14,793 nucleotides of DNA from Bacteroidota bacterium (GCA_023433755.1 JAEYUA010000068.1:1-14793), one strand, 5' to 3'; shown: positions 1 through 7,623, counted from the first letter of the stretch. Notes: generated by a model from the sequence alone, not told the origin. Program-made: numbers and translations.

Positions 1-133
1 CCGCTCCTCAGGATGACAAGGGGTTAACTAAATTCATAAAGTCATCATACCTACTTTTCGAAATTTCTCAGGAATATTAGTTTGAATGAATTTTAATAGC
101 AGGTGAAGGACCTGGTAATATCTACGAACAGTG

Positions 134-172
134 CTTTGCGTTTTCATTGCGCCCTCCGCGTGCTTAGCGGTT
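134..172 (+). repeat. Partial family-B interspersed repeat (CTTTGCG...GCGGTT)
   Basis: The stretch begins CTTTGCG, continues TTGCGCCCT and ends CTTAGCGGTT. It aligns with the right half of the inverted repeat at 13041-13105, which reads CTTTGCGT, then TTTGCGCCCTT, then GCGGTT. It lies 16 nt downstream of the kinase stop codon, in the same orientation relative to that gene as the 13 kb copy is to the GH97 gene. The matching left arm is not visible, so this is a degenerate or half copy. The rest of 1-187 holds no gene that I can support. Confidence 0.5.
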
Positions 173-187
173 CATAAACTGCTGAAC

Positions 188-3100
188 TTAACTGATCACC
201 GGCAACTCAACAAAAAACGTCGTTCCCTTTCCTTCTTCGGTCTCAAACCAGATATCACCCTGGGCCTGTTCAATAATACTTTTCGACATGGCCAGTCCCA
301 GTCCCGTACCAGAAGTCTTCGTAGTAAAATTAGGCGTGAAGATCTTGGAGTGCATCTCGGCAGGTATACCTTCTCCATTATCACTGATGCTGATCGTGAT
401 CTTTTGTCCCTGCTGCGATTCATTGATCTCGATATCACAGGCATCTTTTTCCATGCAGGAATCAACGGCATTGGCCAGCAGGTTGGTGAACACCCTGTTC
501 ATGTGGGTCTTATCTGCCTTCAGCACTATACTGCCCGGGATTTTATTCCATTTGATATTCACCCTGGGATTGGAACTGTAAAGATCAACAAGAATGCCGA
601 TCACCTGGTGCAGATCCACCAGCTCGATCTTCTTATTACCAATATTAGCGAACTGCGAAAAATCCGCCGCGATCTTGGAAAGATGGTCGATCTGCTCAAT
701 CAGTGTATTGGCAACATTGGCTGTCAGCTCTTTTACATTTCCCTGGTTGCCGTCAATCGCCTTTTGCAAATACTGAATGCTCAGCTTCATAGGTGTCAGC
801 GGGTTTTTGATCTCGTGCGCTACCTGCCTCGCCATCTCCCTCCATGCTCCTTCCCGCTCGCTTTTGGCCAGCGCTTCAGCACTTGCTTCCAACTGGTGCA
901 CCATCTTATTATACTGTACTACCAACTCCCCTATTTCATCATTACGGTTCCATATAATTTCTTCGTTGGTCTTGCCCAGCGTGATCTCCTTCATCTTTTC
1001 ACCTATCACTGAAAACGATCTCGTGATCTTATTGGTAATGAATAAAGCGATCACACCTGATATCAAAAAGATGAAAGCATTCAGGTTGATGATGGTCACA
1101 AGGAAATTGGAGATCTCCTGCTTCAGATCAATCTGCGAAGAGAAATAAGGAATGTTCAAATAGTGCACCGCCTCCCCTCTTGCATTCCTCACCGTTGAAT
1201 AAATACTCCAGTACTCCAGCGAGCTCAGTTCTTCTTCCTGTACATGCTGGATGTGCTGCAGGCGGTTCAGATGGTAATAGGCTGAAGGATGCATCTTGGT
1301 GCTCAGGATGCCTTCCTCGTACACCTTATCTTCGGAGGTGACCTGCAAATTGCCTTCCAGGTCGTACACGTTCACATCCGCGTTATGAATATCTGCCACC
1401 TCGGTCACCAGGAATTGCATATTGGCATGAGTGGCAGAATCAGAAAGATTTTTATTGAAGGCCGAAGTATCCGCCAGCCTTTTTTCCATTTCCTTCACCA
1501 TAATGCCCGCCGTGCGACTCAGCTTATCAATATTGTTCCGGTTATACCTTGAAATAAAAAACGAGATAGTCGCCGCACCAATGATGAAGAAGGATAGTAT
1601 GGAAATAAAGATGACCGTACCATGAATCTGCGAACGGATGTTGAGTCTTGCGAAAAGGTTGAAAGAACTTCTTTCCCTGAATATGCGCAGGATCAGCGAG
1701 ATGAGTTGCAGCAGTCCCACCATAAAAAGGAAAGCGCAGAAAAGATAGGAAAACAGGGTGATGCTCTCGATGAGTGAATCACTTTTTTTAGCTACCACAA
1801 CCACCTTTTTGCCACTAGGCTTATACCATAGTTCCGTATTACCACCGTTTTTTCTTTCCTCGAATTCACTCAGGGGGATCTGGTCGTTGGCAATATGAAT
1901 CTGGAAGGGATATTTATCAGAGGAAGAGATCAGCAGCTTATCGTTATAAATGGCATATGAGTAAATGGATGCGTTGTCATCATCACGCCGGCTTACCTGG
2001 CGGAATAACTCTGGATACAGGGCATCAGTGGTACCTGCATACTGCCTCGGCGTGGAGATAATAAAAAAACTTCCCAGCACACCAGTCGTATCGCGGATCA
2101 CACGCCGGGTGATGTAAGTGAGCCGGTCGAAAGAAGATTCGATATAGTTAAGATCGGGAATGCCTGTGCTTTTGCTTTGTACTGTAAACAGGGTATTGAG
2201 TTCAGGATAAGATTTGGGATCCATCCTGTTGTTCACCGGCCGGTTGAGTGAATCAAATACATACATTTTGGTATCATAACGGGCATTGTAGCTGGTGAAG
2301 TTCTGCCTGAGAATGCTGTCACGTAAAAGACTGTTCTCCGGCTCTGTTTTGAACCTGTTGAAATTCCTTACCAAAAACCTGTTATCAAGGTAAGTGATGG
2401 CAATGCTCATCGTATGATCGTTGGTTGGATCGGTAAGCTGGTCGTATTTTTCAGCGATCCCTTTCCTGATCGCGAGTTCATTCTGTTTATTACCCTGGAG
2501 GATCACCGCGGCAAGGGAAACAGAAAAAACAAAGATCCAGAACAGCGCCCCTGCCACCGTCATGCGGAAACGGTTGATGATAAATTTTTCCTGGCTTACC
2601 AGCAGGGTGTACACCATCAGCCAGACGAGCACAGGTAAATGAAATAATACAATATCATTTCCGGAGCGAATGGTCAGATAAATAAGGCCTACCGCGAAAA
2701 GTATAAAATAGATATAGATGTACCGATGGCGGAAGACAGGAAAGATGAAGCGGAAAAGGATCCTGGTAATATAATAATAACTCAGTGAGAGCAGGGCCAG
2801 CACGATCAGTCCAATAACTGTGTATTTATCCAGACTGAAAAAATTGGTGACATTAAAAGAAATCTTGGAATCGGAAACCAGGCTCCTGATGATGTTGGCA
2901 AACTGGAAACTGAGATAGATTAGTATGAAAATAAAAAGCACACCCCAGGCATAGATCCAGTTATCCTTCAGGAAAGATGGCACCCTTTGCACAGGACCGA
3001 GATTGAACCAGGCAAAGATGATCAGCCAGCATAACAGTATGGAATTGATCAGCAGGTCGCCTAGGGAGGCATTCACATCATTGGCGGCATAGATCAAAGG

Positions 3101-3946
3101 ATCAAAGAGATCGAACTGCCGGAAAGAAAACAGTCCCGGAAACTGGTACATAATCATCCTTAATACCAGGAATCCAAGCGCCAGGAACAGGATACCGTGC
3201 AGCGCTCTTCTTTTCCGGGTTATATTTTCCGCTACAATATGCAGGTAAACCAAAAGGAAAATCAGCGCCGCCAGCCGGAAAAGAATGGTCAGGGTATCGG
3301 TTACCATAACCCTGCTATGGGTTACTTCTTTGAGATAAAATAATTTTTTCCCGTTGAGGGAAGTCACTTCCAGTTCAGTAGGTGTATCTGATGGCGTTAC
3401 GATGCGGTGTGCTTCCGCGTCATGAGCAAAGCGGCTTACCAGGTAATCGGTTTCGAGATAATACTGGTGCAGCACGGGTATCATCACATAGGCCATGATG
3501 GTATTGCTCATGCCGGAAAAACGGAGCGTGGACTTCAGTACCACGTAATAACCATTTTCCAGGTGCTGGAAGTAGGCGCCATCGGGCAGACTGAAATCTA
3601 CCTGTGGCGGAAGGATCTTCTGGTTGTTCCAGAACAAAAGATCCTGTGTTTCAGAAATGGTCTCGGCAAAAAGAAAGAGCCCGTATTTTTTTCTTTCGAT
3701 CTTCCTGAATTCCTGGAGGCTTTCCGACTTGAGCACGAGTTTGCGCATCAGTTGGGAATCCTTCAGCAGGTCAGCCGCGTCTTCTTCCTGGTCGCGGATA
3801 TAATTCTGCAAATAACGTTGCTGGTTATTCGCAGATGGCTGCACTTTAAAATACCAGGCAGAGATCAGCGACAGGAACAGCAGCCCGGCCGCAAAGATCA
3901 GCAGGTTGCGTTTTGGTAAATGGGTATGTAAGGGGGAAAGGTTCAA
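188..3946 (-). CDS. Giant multi-pass membrane sensor histidine kinase (NtrY-like)
   Basis: A 1252-residue sensor kinase expected to autophosphorylate on histidine and pass phosphate to an unidentified regulator. Visible order: membrane helix at about 14-33; extracytoplasmic loop to about 215; roughly eight helices between 215 and 485; an extracytoplasmic segment 486-728; helices near 730-755 and 776-799; a second sensor-like loop 800-945; a helix near 946-970; HAMP about 972-1025; then the catalytic core. The H-box is AHEIKNPLTP with His1044. The ATP-binding domain has the N-box around N1155/N1159, G1 DNGEG (1189-1193), F-box FTPNFTTK and G2 GTGLGLAMS. All core residues are present. It is much longer than typical kinases of 400-700 residues. 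The start is TTG: no ATG or GTG precedes it in frame after the stop at 3989-3991. This TTG overlaps the mazG stop as TTGA, which suggests translational coupling. No response regulator lies nearby. Catalytic assignment is firm; the signal is unknown. Confidence 0.92.
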   Translation of the reverse strand: MNLSPLHTHLPKRNLLIFAAGLLFLSLISAWYFKVQPSANNQQRYLQNYIRDQEEDAADLLKDSQLMRKLVLKSESLQEFRKIERKKYGLFLFAETISETQDLLFWNNQKILPPQVDFSLPDGAYFQHLENGYYVVLKSTLRFSGMSNTIMAYVMIPVLHQYYLETDYLVSRFAHDAEAHRIVTPSDTPTELEVTSLNGKKLFYLKEVTHSRVMVTDTLTILFRLAALIFLLVYLHIVAENITRKRRALHGILFLALGFLVLRMIMYQFPGLFSFRQFDLFDPLIYAANDVNASLGDLLINSILLCWLIIFAWFNLGPVQRVPSFLKDNWIYAWGVLFIFILIYLSFQFANIIRSLVSDSKISFNVTNFFSLDKYTVIGLIVLALLSLSYYYITRILFRFIFPVFRHRYIYIYFILFAVGLIYLTIRSGNDIVLFHLPVLVWLMVYTLLVSQEKFIINRFRMTVAGALFWIFVFSVSLAAVILQGNKQNELAIRKGIAEKYDQLTDPTNDHTMSIAITYLDNRFLVRNFNRFKTEPENSLLRDSILRQNFTSYNARYDTKMYVFDSLNRPVNNRMDPKSYPELNTLFTVQSKSTGIPDLNYIESSFDRLTYITRRVIRDTTGVLGSFFIISTPRQYAGTTDALYPELFRQVSRRDDDNASIYSYAIYNDKLLISSSDKYPFQIHIANDQIPLSEFEERKNGGNTELWYKPSGKKVVVVAKKSDSLIESITLFSYLFCAFLFMVGLLQLISLILRIFRERSSFNLFARLNIRSQIHGTVIFISILSFFIIGAATISFFISRYNRNNIDKLSRTAGIMVKEMEKRLADTSAFNKNLSDSATHANMQFLVTEVADIHNADVNVYDLEGNLQVTSEDKVYEEGILSTKMHPSAYYHLNRLQHIQHVQEEELSSLEYWSIYSTVRNARGEAVHYLNIPYFSSQIDLKQEISNFLVTIINLNAFIFLISGVIALFITNKITRSFSVIGEKMKEITLGKTNEEIIWNRNDEIGELVVQYNKMVHQLEASAEALAKSEREGAWREMARQVAHEIKNPLTPMKLSIQYLQKAIDGNQGNVKELTANVANTLIEQIDHLSKIAADFSQFANIGNKKIELVDLHQVIGILVDLYSSNPRVNIKWNKIPGSIVLKADKTHMNRVFTNLLANAVDSCMEKDACDIEINESQQGQKITISISDNGEGIPAEMHSKIFTPNFTTKTSGTGLGLAMSKSIIEQAQGDIWFETEEGKGTTFFVELPVIS

Positions 3947-4707
3947 TCGTTGGTCCGTTTGATTTGATTCCAGATGGCATCCATTTCCTCAAGACTCATG
4001 GCTGCCAGGTTTTGCCCGGATGCCATGGCCTTTTCTTCCATCATCGTAAAACGCCTGATGAATTTTTTATTGGTGACCTCAAGAGCGTTCTCGGCATCAA
4101 CGTTCAAAAACCGTGCAAAGTTCACCAGGGAAAACATAAGGTCACCGAATTCTTCTTCCACCTTTACAGGATCGCCACCTCCGATAGCCTCCCGCAATTC
4201 TGCTTCTTCTTCCTTTACCTTTTCCCATACTTGTTCCTTATTCTCCCATTCAAAGCCCACCTGTTTGGCCTTTTCCTGCAGTCGCATGGCCTTTACAAGA
4301 GAAGGAAGGGCTTTGGGTACGCCGGAGAGCACAGAGGTTTTGCCTTCCTTGAGCTTCAGCTTTTCCCAGTTCCTTTTTACATCATCGGCATCATTCACTT
4401 TTACATCTCCATAGATATGAGGATGACGGTCCACCAGTTTTTTAGAAATGCCTTCTACCACTTCAGTGATAGTAAAATGATTTTGTTCTTCTGCTATCCG
4501 GGCATAAAATACAATATGCAGCAGCAGGTCGCCCAGTTCTTCTTTGATGGATTTCCAGTCATTATCTGTAATGGCCCCGGTGAGTTCATAGGTTTCCTCC
4601 AGTGTCATCTGCCGCAATGAATGAATGGTTTGCTTGCGGTCCCAGGGACACTGCTCTCTCAGTTCTTTCATGATCGTTACCAGACGGTCAAATGCTTGCT
4701 GCTCCAT
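3943..4707 (-). CDS. mazG: MazG nucleoside triphosphate pyrophosphohydrolase
   Basis: A 254-residue all-alpha NTP pyrophosphohydrolase with the two tandem MazG domains of the long bacterial form. The family hydrolyses (d)NTPs to the monophosphate and pyrophosphate and is regarded as house-cleaning; in E. coli it has also been connected with starvation and (p)ppGpp levels. The N-terminal domain shows CPWDRKQT near 20-27, LEETYEL with E37/E38/E41, and EELGD with E57/D60, the usual Mg-binding acidic pattern. The C-terminal domain repeats it with KEEEAEL (165-171) and EEEFGDL (184-190). Length agrees with the roughly 260 residues of E. coli MazG. The ATG start lies 3 nt after the DUF3667 stop, and its stop overlaps the kinase start, so it is the middle gene of a three-gene operon. 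Both metal-binding sites look intact. Identification is secure; the link to the kinase is inferred from context. Confidence 0.95.
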   Translation of the reverse strand: MEQQAFDRLVTIMKELREQCPWDRKQTIHSLRQMTLEETYELTGAITDNDWKSIKEELGDLLLHIVFYARIAEEQNHFTITEVVEGISKKLVDRHPHIYGDVKVNDADDVKRNWEKLKLKEGKTSVLSGVPKALPSLVKAMRLQEKAKQVGFEWENKEQVWEKVKEEEAELREAIGGGDPVKVEEEFGDLMFSLVNFARFLNVDAENALEVTNKKFIRRFTMMEEKAMASGQNLAAMSLEEMDAIWNQIKRTND

Positions 4708-4710
4708 TAT

Positions 4711-5769
4711 TTATATTTGAAACATTGATAAAAAGAAAAATATCACCAGCAATACCACAAGCAGGAATAAATCCAGGAAATTGATCAGCACAAATTTCAA
4801 AATAGTTTTACCCCATCCCTGCCCGTAAAAATTTTTTAGCTCCAATATAAAGAAGATGAACCAGCTTAATACAATAGCCACTATCGCCAGGTTGAATACC
4901 AGCCAGCCGGTTGTGTTTTCAAGAACATTAAAAGCGAATACAAACAATAATAAAAGAAAGCTCAGGATATAATGAAAGAGTGTAAAGATGGCATGATCGC
5001 TATAGTAAAGACTTTTCTTCCGTATATAAACCAATTTCAGGATCAGCGCGAAAAAGGGCAATGAAATAAACAACATATAAGGAAACTGGTGGAGAATGTA
5101 GTTTCCAATGACCCTGTTCCCCTGTTTTTCCATTCCTCTGTAACGAACATTGAGAGAGATAACTCTTCTACTTATCTTTTTACGGATCCAACCATCCCTT
5201 TTGCCTTCGGGCAATGTTTGTTGCAGTGAATCATATTCTTCAACTGACCTGTACTTACTTCCGTCAGAAAAATCAAATAGAAATACATCCGTCATATCCG
5301 ATTCAAATACCGGCTGCTGTGTATTATTGAGCAATTCGATTTTTTTGAGTGTAGCCTTATCAGCGGGATCGGCAAGAAGGGATGCTTCCAGCCTGGATCT
5401 CCACTCCTGCCTTTCCTGGAGGTTTAAGGCCCGTGGTGTAAACTCCTCATTGCTTTTATTCAGGGAAAACAAAACCAGGAAAAAAATAGCTGAAGTGAAC
5501 AGGTACATCCGGATAGGATCAAGGTAACTGGCCCGCTTACCGTTCACATACTGCTTTGCCACATACCCCGGACGAAAGAAGATATGCTTCAGCGTATGAA
5601 AAAATTTCCCGTCGAAATGCAGGATGTCATAAACAAAATGTTTGGCCAGGCTCCAGAAACTTTGTTTGGTTATGATATTTGGCTGTCCACAGTTCTGGCA
5701 ATAATAGCCGGTAACCATGGTACCGAAGTTGAGGCAGTTCTTTTCTTTACGTTCTGGCTGGTGGGACAC
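4711..5769 (-). CDS. DUF3667 domain membrane protein with incomplete zinc ribbon
   Basis: A 352-residue protein resembling the DUF3667 family of Bacteroidota, whose function is not known. The N-terminus has a zinc-ribbon-like segment. It contains C12, then F15 where the family pattern would have the second cysteine, followed by the intact pair C24-x2-C27 in YYCQNCGQ. After it come the typical FHTLKHIFFRPG and YLDPIRMYLF segments. Five likely membrane helices follow: near residues 89-103, then four in the last 130 residues, ending in a very hydrophobic tail. I chose the GTG at 5769, giving MSHQPERKEKN, over a TTG nine codons upstream, because family members typically start just before the ribbon and AGGA sits about 9 nt upstream of this GTG. 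It is the first gene of the operon with mazG (3 nt gap) and the giant kinase. Family confidence is high, start moderate, function unknown. Confidence 0.85.
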   Translation of the reverse strand: MSHQPERKEKNCLNFGTMVTGYYCQNCGQPNIITKQSFWSLAKHFVYDILHFDGKFFHTLKHIFFRPGYVAKQYVNGKRASYLDPIRMYLFTSAIFFLVLFSLNKSNEEFTPRALNLQERQEWRSRLEASLLADPADKATLKKIELLNNTQQPVFESDMTDVFLFDFSDGSKYRSVEEYDSLQQTLPEGKRDGWIRKKISRRVISLNVRYRGMEKQGNRVIGNYILHQFPYMLFISLPFFALILKLVYIRKKSLYYSDHAIFTLFHYILSFLLLLFVFAFNVLENTTGWLVFNLAIVAIVLSWFIFFILELKNFYGQGWGKTILKFVLINFLDLFLLVVLLVIFFFLSMFQI

Positions 5770-5843
5770 GCAAAATTTTCCTAAAAATAATGACAAAACC
5801 TCCAGTTCTACCGGGGAATGGTGGATTCACCGAAAGCATTTTC

Positions 5844-5851
5844 TATTTTTG
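5844..5851 (+). promoter_or_regulatory. Bacteroidota-type -7 box for the secreted-protein gene
   Basis: TATTTTTG matches the Bacteroidota -7 consensus TAnnTTTG and ends 16 nt before the chosen ATG. No TTTG is seen at the ideal -33 spacing, so only half of the promoter is supported. It supports starting the downstream gene at 5868 and not at the in-frame ATG at 5790. Confidence 0.4.
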
Positions 5852-5867
5852 GACAAACAATATCTTG

Positions 5868-6704
5868 ATGAGAGCAATCCTCCTTGTGTTCATTACACTG
5901 GCAACCCTTCCGGCTTCCGCCCAGTATTATTACAAGGATATCATTGGCACACGTGAATCAGCAGAGCTGATACGGGTCTATATGAAGAATAAAGTAAGCC
6001 GCGTTGTACTTACCAGCTATGATGCGGAAAATACCCGTATACCAGATTTCTCAGTGGAGCAGCAATTTGATCCTGCCACCGGCGTACTCAAAACTACCAC
6101 CCGCAGTGGTCCGGGCCAGTCATCCATCCTGCTTAGCTATGTTGATGCCAACGGAAATGTAACAAAAACGGTTGACAGCAGTAACCTCGTGGTAAGCATT
6201 ACCAGCTATACTTATAATGACCAGGGACAATTAATGATCATTACGCACAGTTCATCGGATTCCGCAAGATCCATGAACAAATCAGATGTGCACAGGTGGG
6301 AATGGAAAGGAAACAGTCCCATAACCATGTGGCGGATCAAAAACGGTACGGATTCAACCAAAGTGGAATTTAAACTGGATGATGAAGGAAATGTAATTGA
6401 AGAAACAGAGATCAGGCGGGGTGTGCGCAGCGGACCGGTTTATTATTATTATAACGAAAACAATTTGCTCACCGATGTGGTACGTCATAATTCCAAGGTG
6501 GGCATCCTGTTGCCCGAATACATGTTTGAGTATTCACCCAAAAATGAAGTGATCCAAAAGATCACCGTGCCAATAAATAAACCCGACTACCTGATCTGGA
6601 GATACCAGTATAATGAACAGGGACTGAAAGTGAAGGAAGCTATTTATGATAAGCACAAAAGTTTGAATGGGAAGATTGAGTACCAGTATAGTTTTGGGAA
6701 GTGA
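5868..6704 (+). CDS. Secreted protein with weak YD/RHS-like repeats
   Basis: A 278-residue protein of unknown function. It begins MRAILLVFITLATLPASAQ, a clear Sec signal peptide with likely cleavage after ASA (residue 18), so it should be exported to the periplasm or outer surface. The body is rich in Tyr, Asn and Gly with loosely repeated units of the YD/RHS kind: SYTYNDQGQL (113-122), FKLDDEGNVIEE (168-179), YYYYNENNLLTDV (192-204) and WRYQYNEQGLKVKE (245-258). Each resembles a short strand followed by a D/N-x-x-G turn, as in small beta-rich Bacteroidota secreted proteins. There is no toxin domain, no cysteine and no C-terminal sorting domain. An in-frame ATG at 5790 would bury the signal peptide behind 26 residues and lies before the -7 box at 5844, so ATG 5868 is preferred. 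It is divergent from the DUF3667 operon and convergent with the tRNA pair. Coding is well supported; the repeat assignment is tentative. Confidence 0.8.
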   Translation: MRAILLVFITLATLPASAQYYYKDIIGTRESAELIRVYMKNKVSRVVLTSYDAENTRIPDFSVEQQFDPATGVLKTTTRSGPGQSSILLSYVDANGNVTKTVDSSNLVVSITSYTYNDQGQLMIITHSSSDSARSMNKSDVHRWEWKGNSPITMWRIKNGTDSTKVEFKLDDEGNVIEETEIRRGVRSGPVYYYYNENNLLTDVVRHNSKVGILLPEYMFEYSPKNEVIQKITVPINKPDYLIWRYQYNEQGLKVKEAIYDKHKSLNGKIEYQYSFGK

Positions 6705-6708
6705 AAAC

Positions 6709-6736
6709 AAGTGCGGAGAAACAGAGAGGGTGCGGA
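6709..6736 (+). repeat. Family-A palindromic repeat, single left arm
   Basis: The arm starts AAGTGCGGAGAAACAGAG, the same left-arm sequence seen at 10026 and (with one change) 10176. It begins 4 nt after the stop codon of the secreted-protein gene. No adjacent right arm is present, so it is a half copy; it could pair imperfectly with the right arm at 6907-6932. Confidence 0.6.
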
Positions 6737-6764
6737 GGGAAGGCACACCTGGTAATGATTTTAC

Positions 6765-6830
6765 CGCAGAGAAACGCCAGCCTTTGCTAAACTCCGGCTG
6801 GTGAAATAGAAAAGGAGACGACGCAGAGAA
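6765..6830. repeat. CGCAGAGAA direct repeats around a small hairpin
   Basis: CGCAGAGAA occurs at 6765-6773 and again at 6822-6830. Between them CCAGCC (6777-6782) can pair with GGCTGG (6796-6801) over a 13-nt loop. This looks like the remnant of a further interspersed repeat type inside the convergent spacer 6705-6941, which contains no gene that I can support. Confidence 0.35.
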
Positions 6831-6875
6831 GAAGGCTTATGACTGTTGGACTTTGCTTTCAATACTCAATAAAAT

Positions 6876-6932
6876 AAGTGCGAAGTAACAGTGCGAGTGC
6901 GGAGGACGCACTCGCACTGTTACTTCGCACTT
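6876..6932 (-). repeat. Perfect 26-bp palindrome (family A), possible tRNA terminator
   Basis: The left arm 6876-6901 (starting AAGTGCGAAGTAACAG) and right arm 6907-6932 are exact reverse complements across 26 bp, with the 5-nt loop GAGGA. Read on the minus strand, it starts 9 nt after the tRNA-Leu(TAA) discriminator base and is followed by ATTTTATT. It could therefore stop transcription of the tRNA pair, and perhaps of the convergent gene too. It shares its arm sequence with the copies at 10026 and 10176, which shows that it is an interspersed element and not a private terminator. Confidence 0.85.
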
Positions 6933-6941
6933 TCCTCTTTG

Positions 6942-7027
6942 TGCCCCGGGCCGGACTTGAACCGGCACTCGCATTGCTGCGAACAGGATTTTAAGTCCTG
7001 CGTGTCTACCAATTTCACCACCAGGGC
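6942..7027 (-). tRNA. tRNA-Leu (anticodon TAA)
   Basis: An 86-nt cloverleaf. The 7-bp acceptor stem is GCCCTGG with CCGGGGC (one G-U pair), discriminator A, and no encoded CCA. The anticodon stem CAGGA/TCCTG encloses CTTAAAA, giving anticodon TAA. The long variable arm pairs TCGCA with TGCGA, typical of the class II tRNA-Leu. The T-loop GTTCAAG is standard. It lies downstream of tRNA-Gly on the same strand, with a terminator-like hairpin between them and a family-A palindrome just after the 3' end. Confidence 0.96.
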
Positions 7028-7036
7028 CTGATGGAG

Positions 7037-7062
7037 AAAAAAAATCCTCCGCTAGGGAGGAT
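7037..7062 (-). terminator. Terminator-like hairpin between tRNA-Gly and tRNA-Leu
   Basis: On the minus strand ATCCTCC pairs with GGAGGAT (7 bp, loop CTAGC) and is followed at once by eight T residues (7037-7044). That is the form of an intrinsic terminator. It sits 6 nt after the tRNA-Gly 3' end and 9 nt before the 5' end of tRNA-Leu, so some transcripts probably end here, unless it serves as a processing hairpin. Confidence 0.65.
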
Positions 7063-7068
7063 GTTCTG

Positions 7069-7141
<73 letters not shown>

Positions 7142-7270
7142 TTTTACCCAAAGACTCATACGCCGAAGCTTTTGCGAAGGCGAAGGTGGGTTATATTATT
7201 TACCTCTTATCAAACTAATGATCATGAGGCTTAAATACTTCTATTTCACAGACAAAGAACTAAGGGGTTG

Positions 7271-7301
7271 CAAAAATAGGTATTGAGACCATTGCAACAA
7301 A
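7271..7301 (-). promoter_or_regulatory. Full Bacteroidota promoter for the tRNA-Gly/tRNA-Leu unit
   Basis: Read on the minus strand, TTTG (7301-7298), a 19-nt spacer and TATTTTTG (7278-7271) match the Bacteroidota consensus TTTG-N19-TAnnTTTG exactly. The sequence continues GCAACCCC, also found after the -7 box of the other tRNA-Leu gene. Transcription would start near 7264, leaving a leader of about 120 nt before tRNA-Gly. The next minus-strand features are the two tRNAs, which are the obvious targets. Confidence 0.75.
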
Positions 7302-7315
7302 AAATCCGGCAAAAA

Positions 7316-7555
7316 TTATTTGGGAGCGCTATACTTAGGAGTATACATAGTGCTTTCCTGCACCACTACATTTTGAGGAGTAGCATTTTTATAACGCTCT
7401 GCATACAAATTATAACAGCTTCCCAGCACAAATGCCAGCAAACAAAAAATTGAAAGATAGAACAGGAAACCAGATGAGGCCACCCAGTTATGGGTAAAAT
7501 CCCTGTCCTGGACCTTCTGTAATTCTTCGTGGTATTCTGCCTGACGATAATCCAT
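7316..7555 (-). CDS. Small single-pass membrane protein, 79 residues
   Basis: Function not recognised. The protein has a charged N-terminus (MDYRQAEYHEELQKVQDRDF) and one hydrophobic helix at about residues 29-47 (GFLFYLSIFCLLAFVLGSC). A polar tail of about 30 residues follows, rich in Thr, Pro, Val and Tyr, with no motif that I know. Cys46 near the end of the helix is not in a lipobox, because no signal-peptide-like start precedes it. Coding is supported by the ATG start, a TATTTTTG -7 box 17 nt upstream and the coherent membrane topology. An overlapping frame (7366-7575) gives a less protein-like sequence and was rejected. It stands alone between the tRNA promoter and the glycosyltransferase. 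Confidence 0.7.
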   Translation of the reverse strand: MDYRQAEYHEELQKVQDRDFTHNWVASSGFLFYLSIFCLLAFVLGSCYNLYAERYKNATPQNVVVQESTMYTPKYSAPK

Positions 7556-7572
7556 AAATCGATTTTGTGGGG

Positions 7573-7580
7573 CAAAAATA
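7573..7580 (-). promoter_or_regulatory. -7 box for the 79-residue membrane protein
   Basis: On the minus strand TATTTTTG followed by CCCCAC matches TAnnTTTG and ends 17 nt before the ATG. At 19-nt spacing upstream there is TTTT and not TTTG, so the -33 element is weak. Confidence 0.5.
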
Positions 7581-7623
7581 AGGCAGGAAGTGAAATGTTA
7601 AAAATTAATGTTGATTTGCCCCT

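Noticed and set aside
1..20. CTCCTCAGGATGACA at the left edge as the end of another interspersed repeat
   Set aside because: It resembles a repeat known to me from Bacteroidota, but only one arm is inside the window, so it cannot be confirmed.
131..1012. A 293-residue plus-strand open frame opposite the giant kinase
   Set aside because: It is antisense to the kinase catalytic core, whose motifs are all intact; its translation has no recognisable domain.
3407..4620. Long plus-strand open frames opposite the kinase N-terminus and mazG
   Set aside because: They are shadow frames of well-supported genes, with no start signals or protein-like features.
7161..7182. CGCC...GGCG hairpin in the tRNA leader
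   Set aside because: Only 4 bp pair across a 14-nt loop; too weak to call, though the sequence resembles a repeat fragment.
7267..7298. GTTGCAA...TTGCAAC inverted repeat as a terminator of the 79-residue gene
   Set aside because: It is only 7 bp with an 18-nt loop, and it overlaps a consensus promoter that explains the bases better.
7366..7575. An alternative 69-residue frame overlapping the small membrane protein
   Set aside because: Its start lies at the -7 box and its sequence lacks a coherent helix; the 79-residue frame fits the promoter better.
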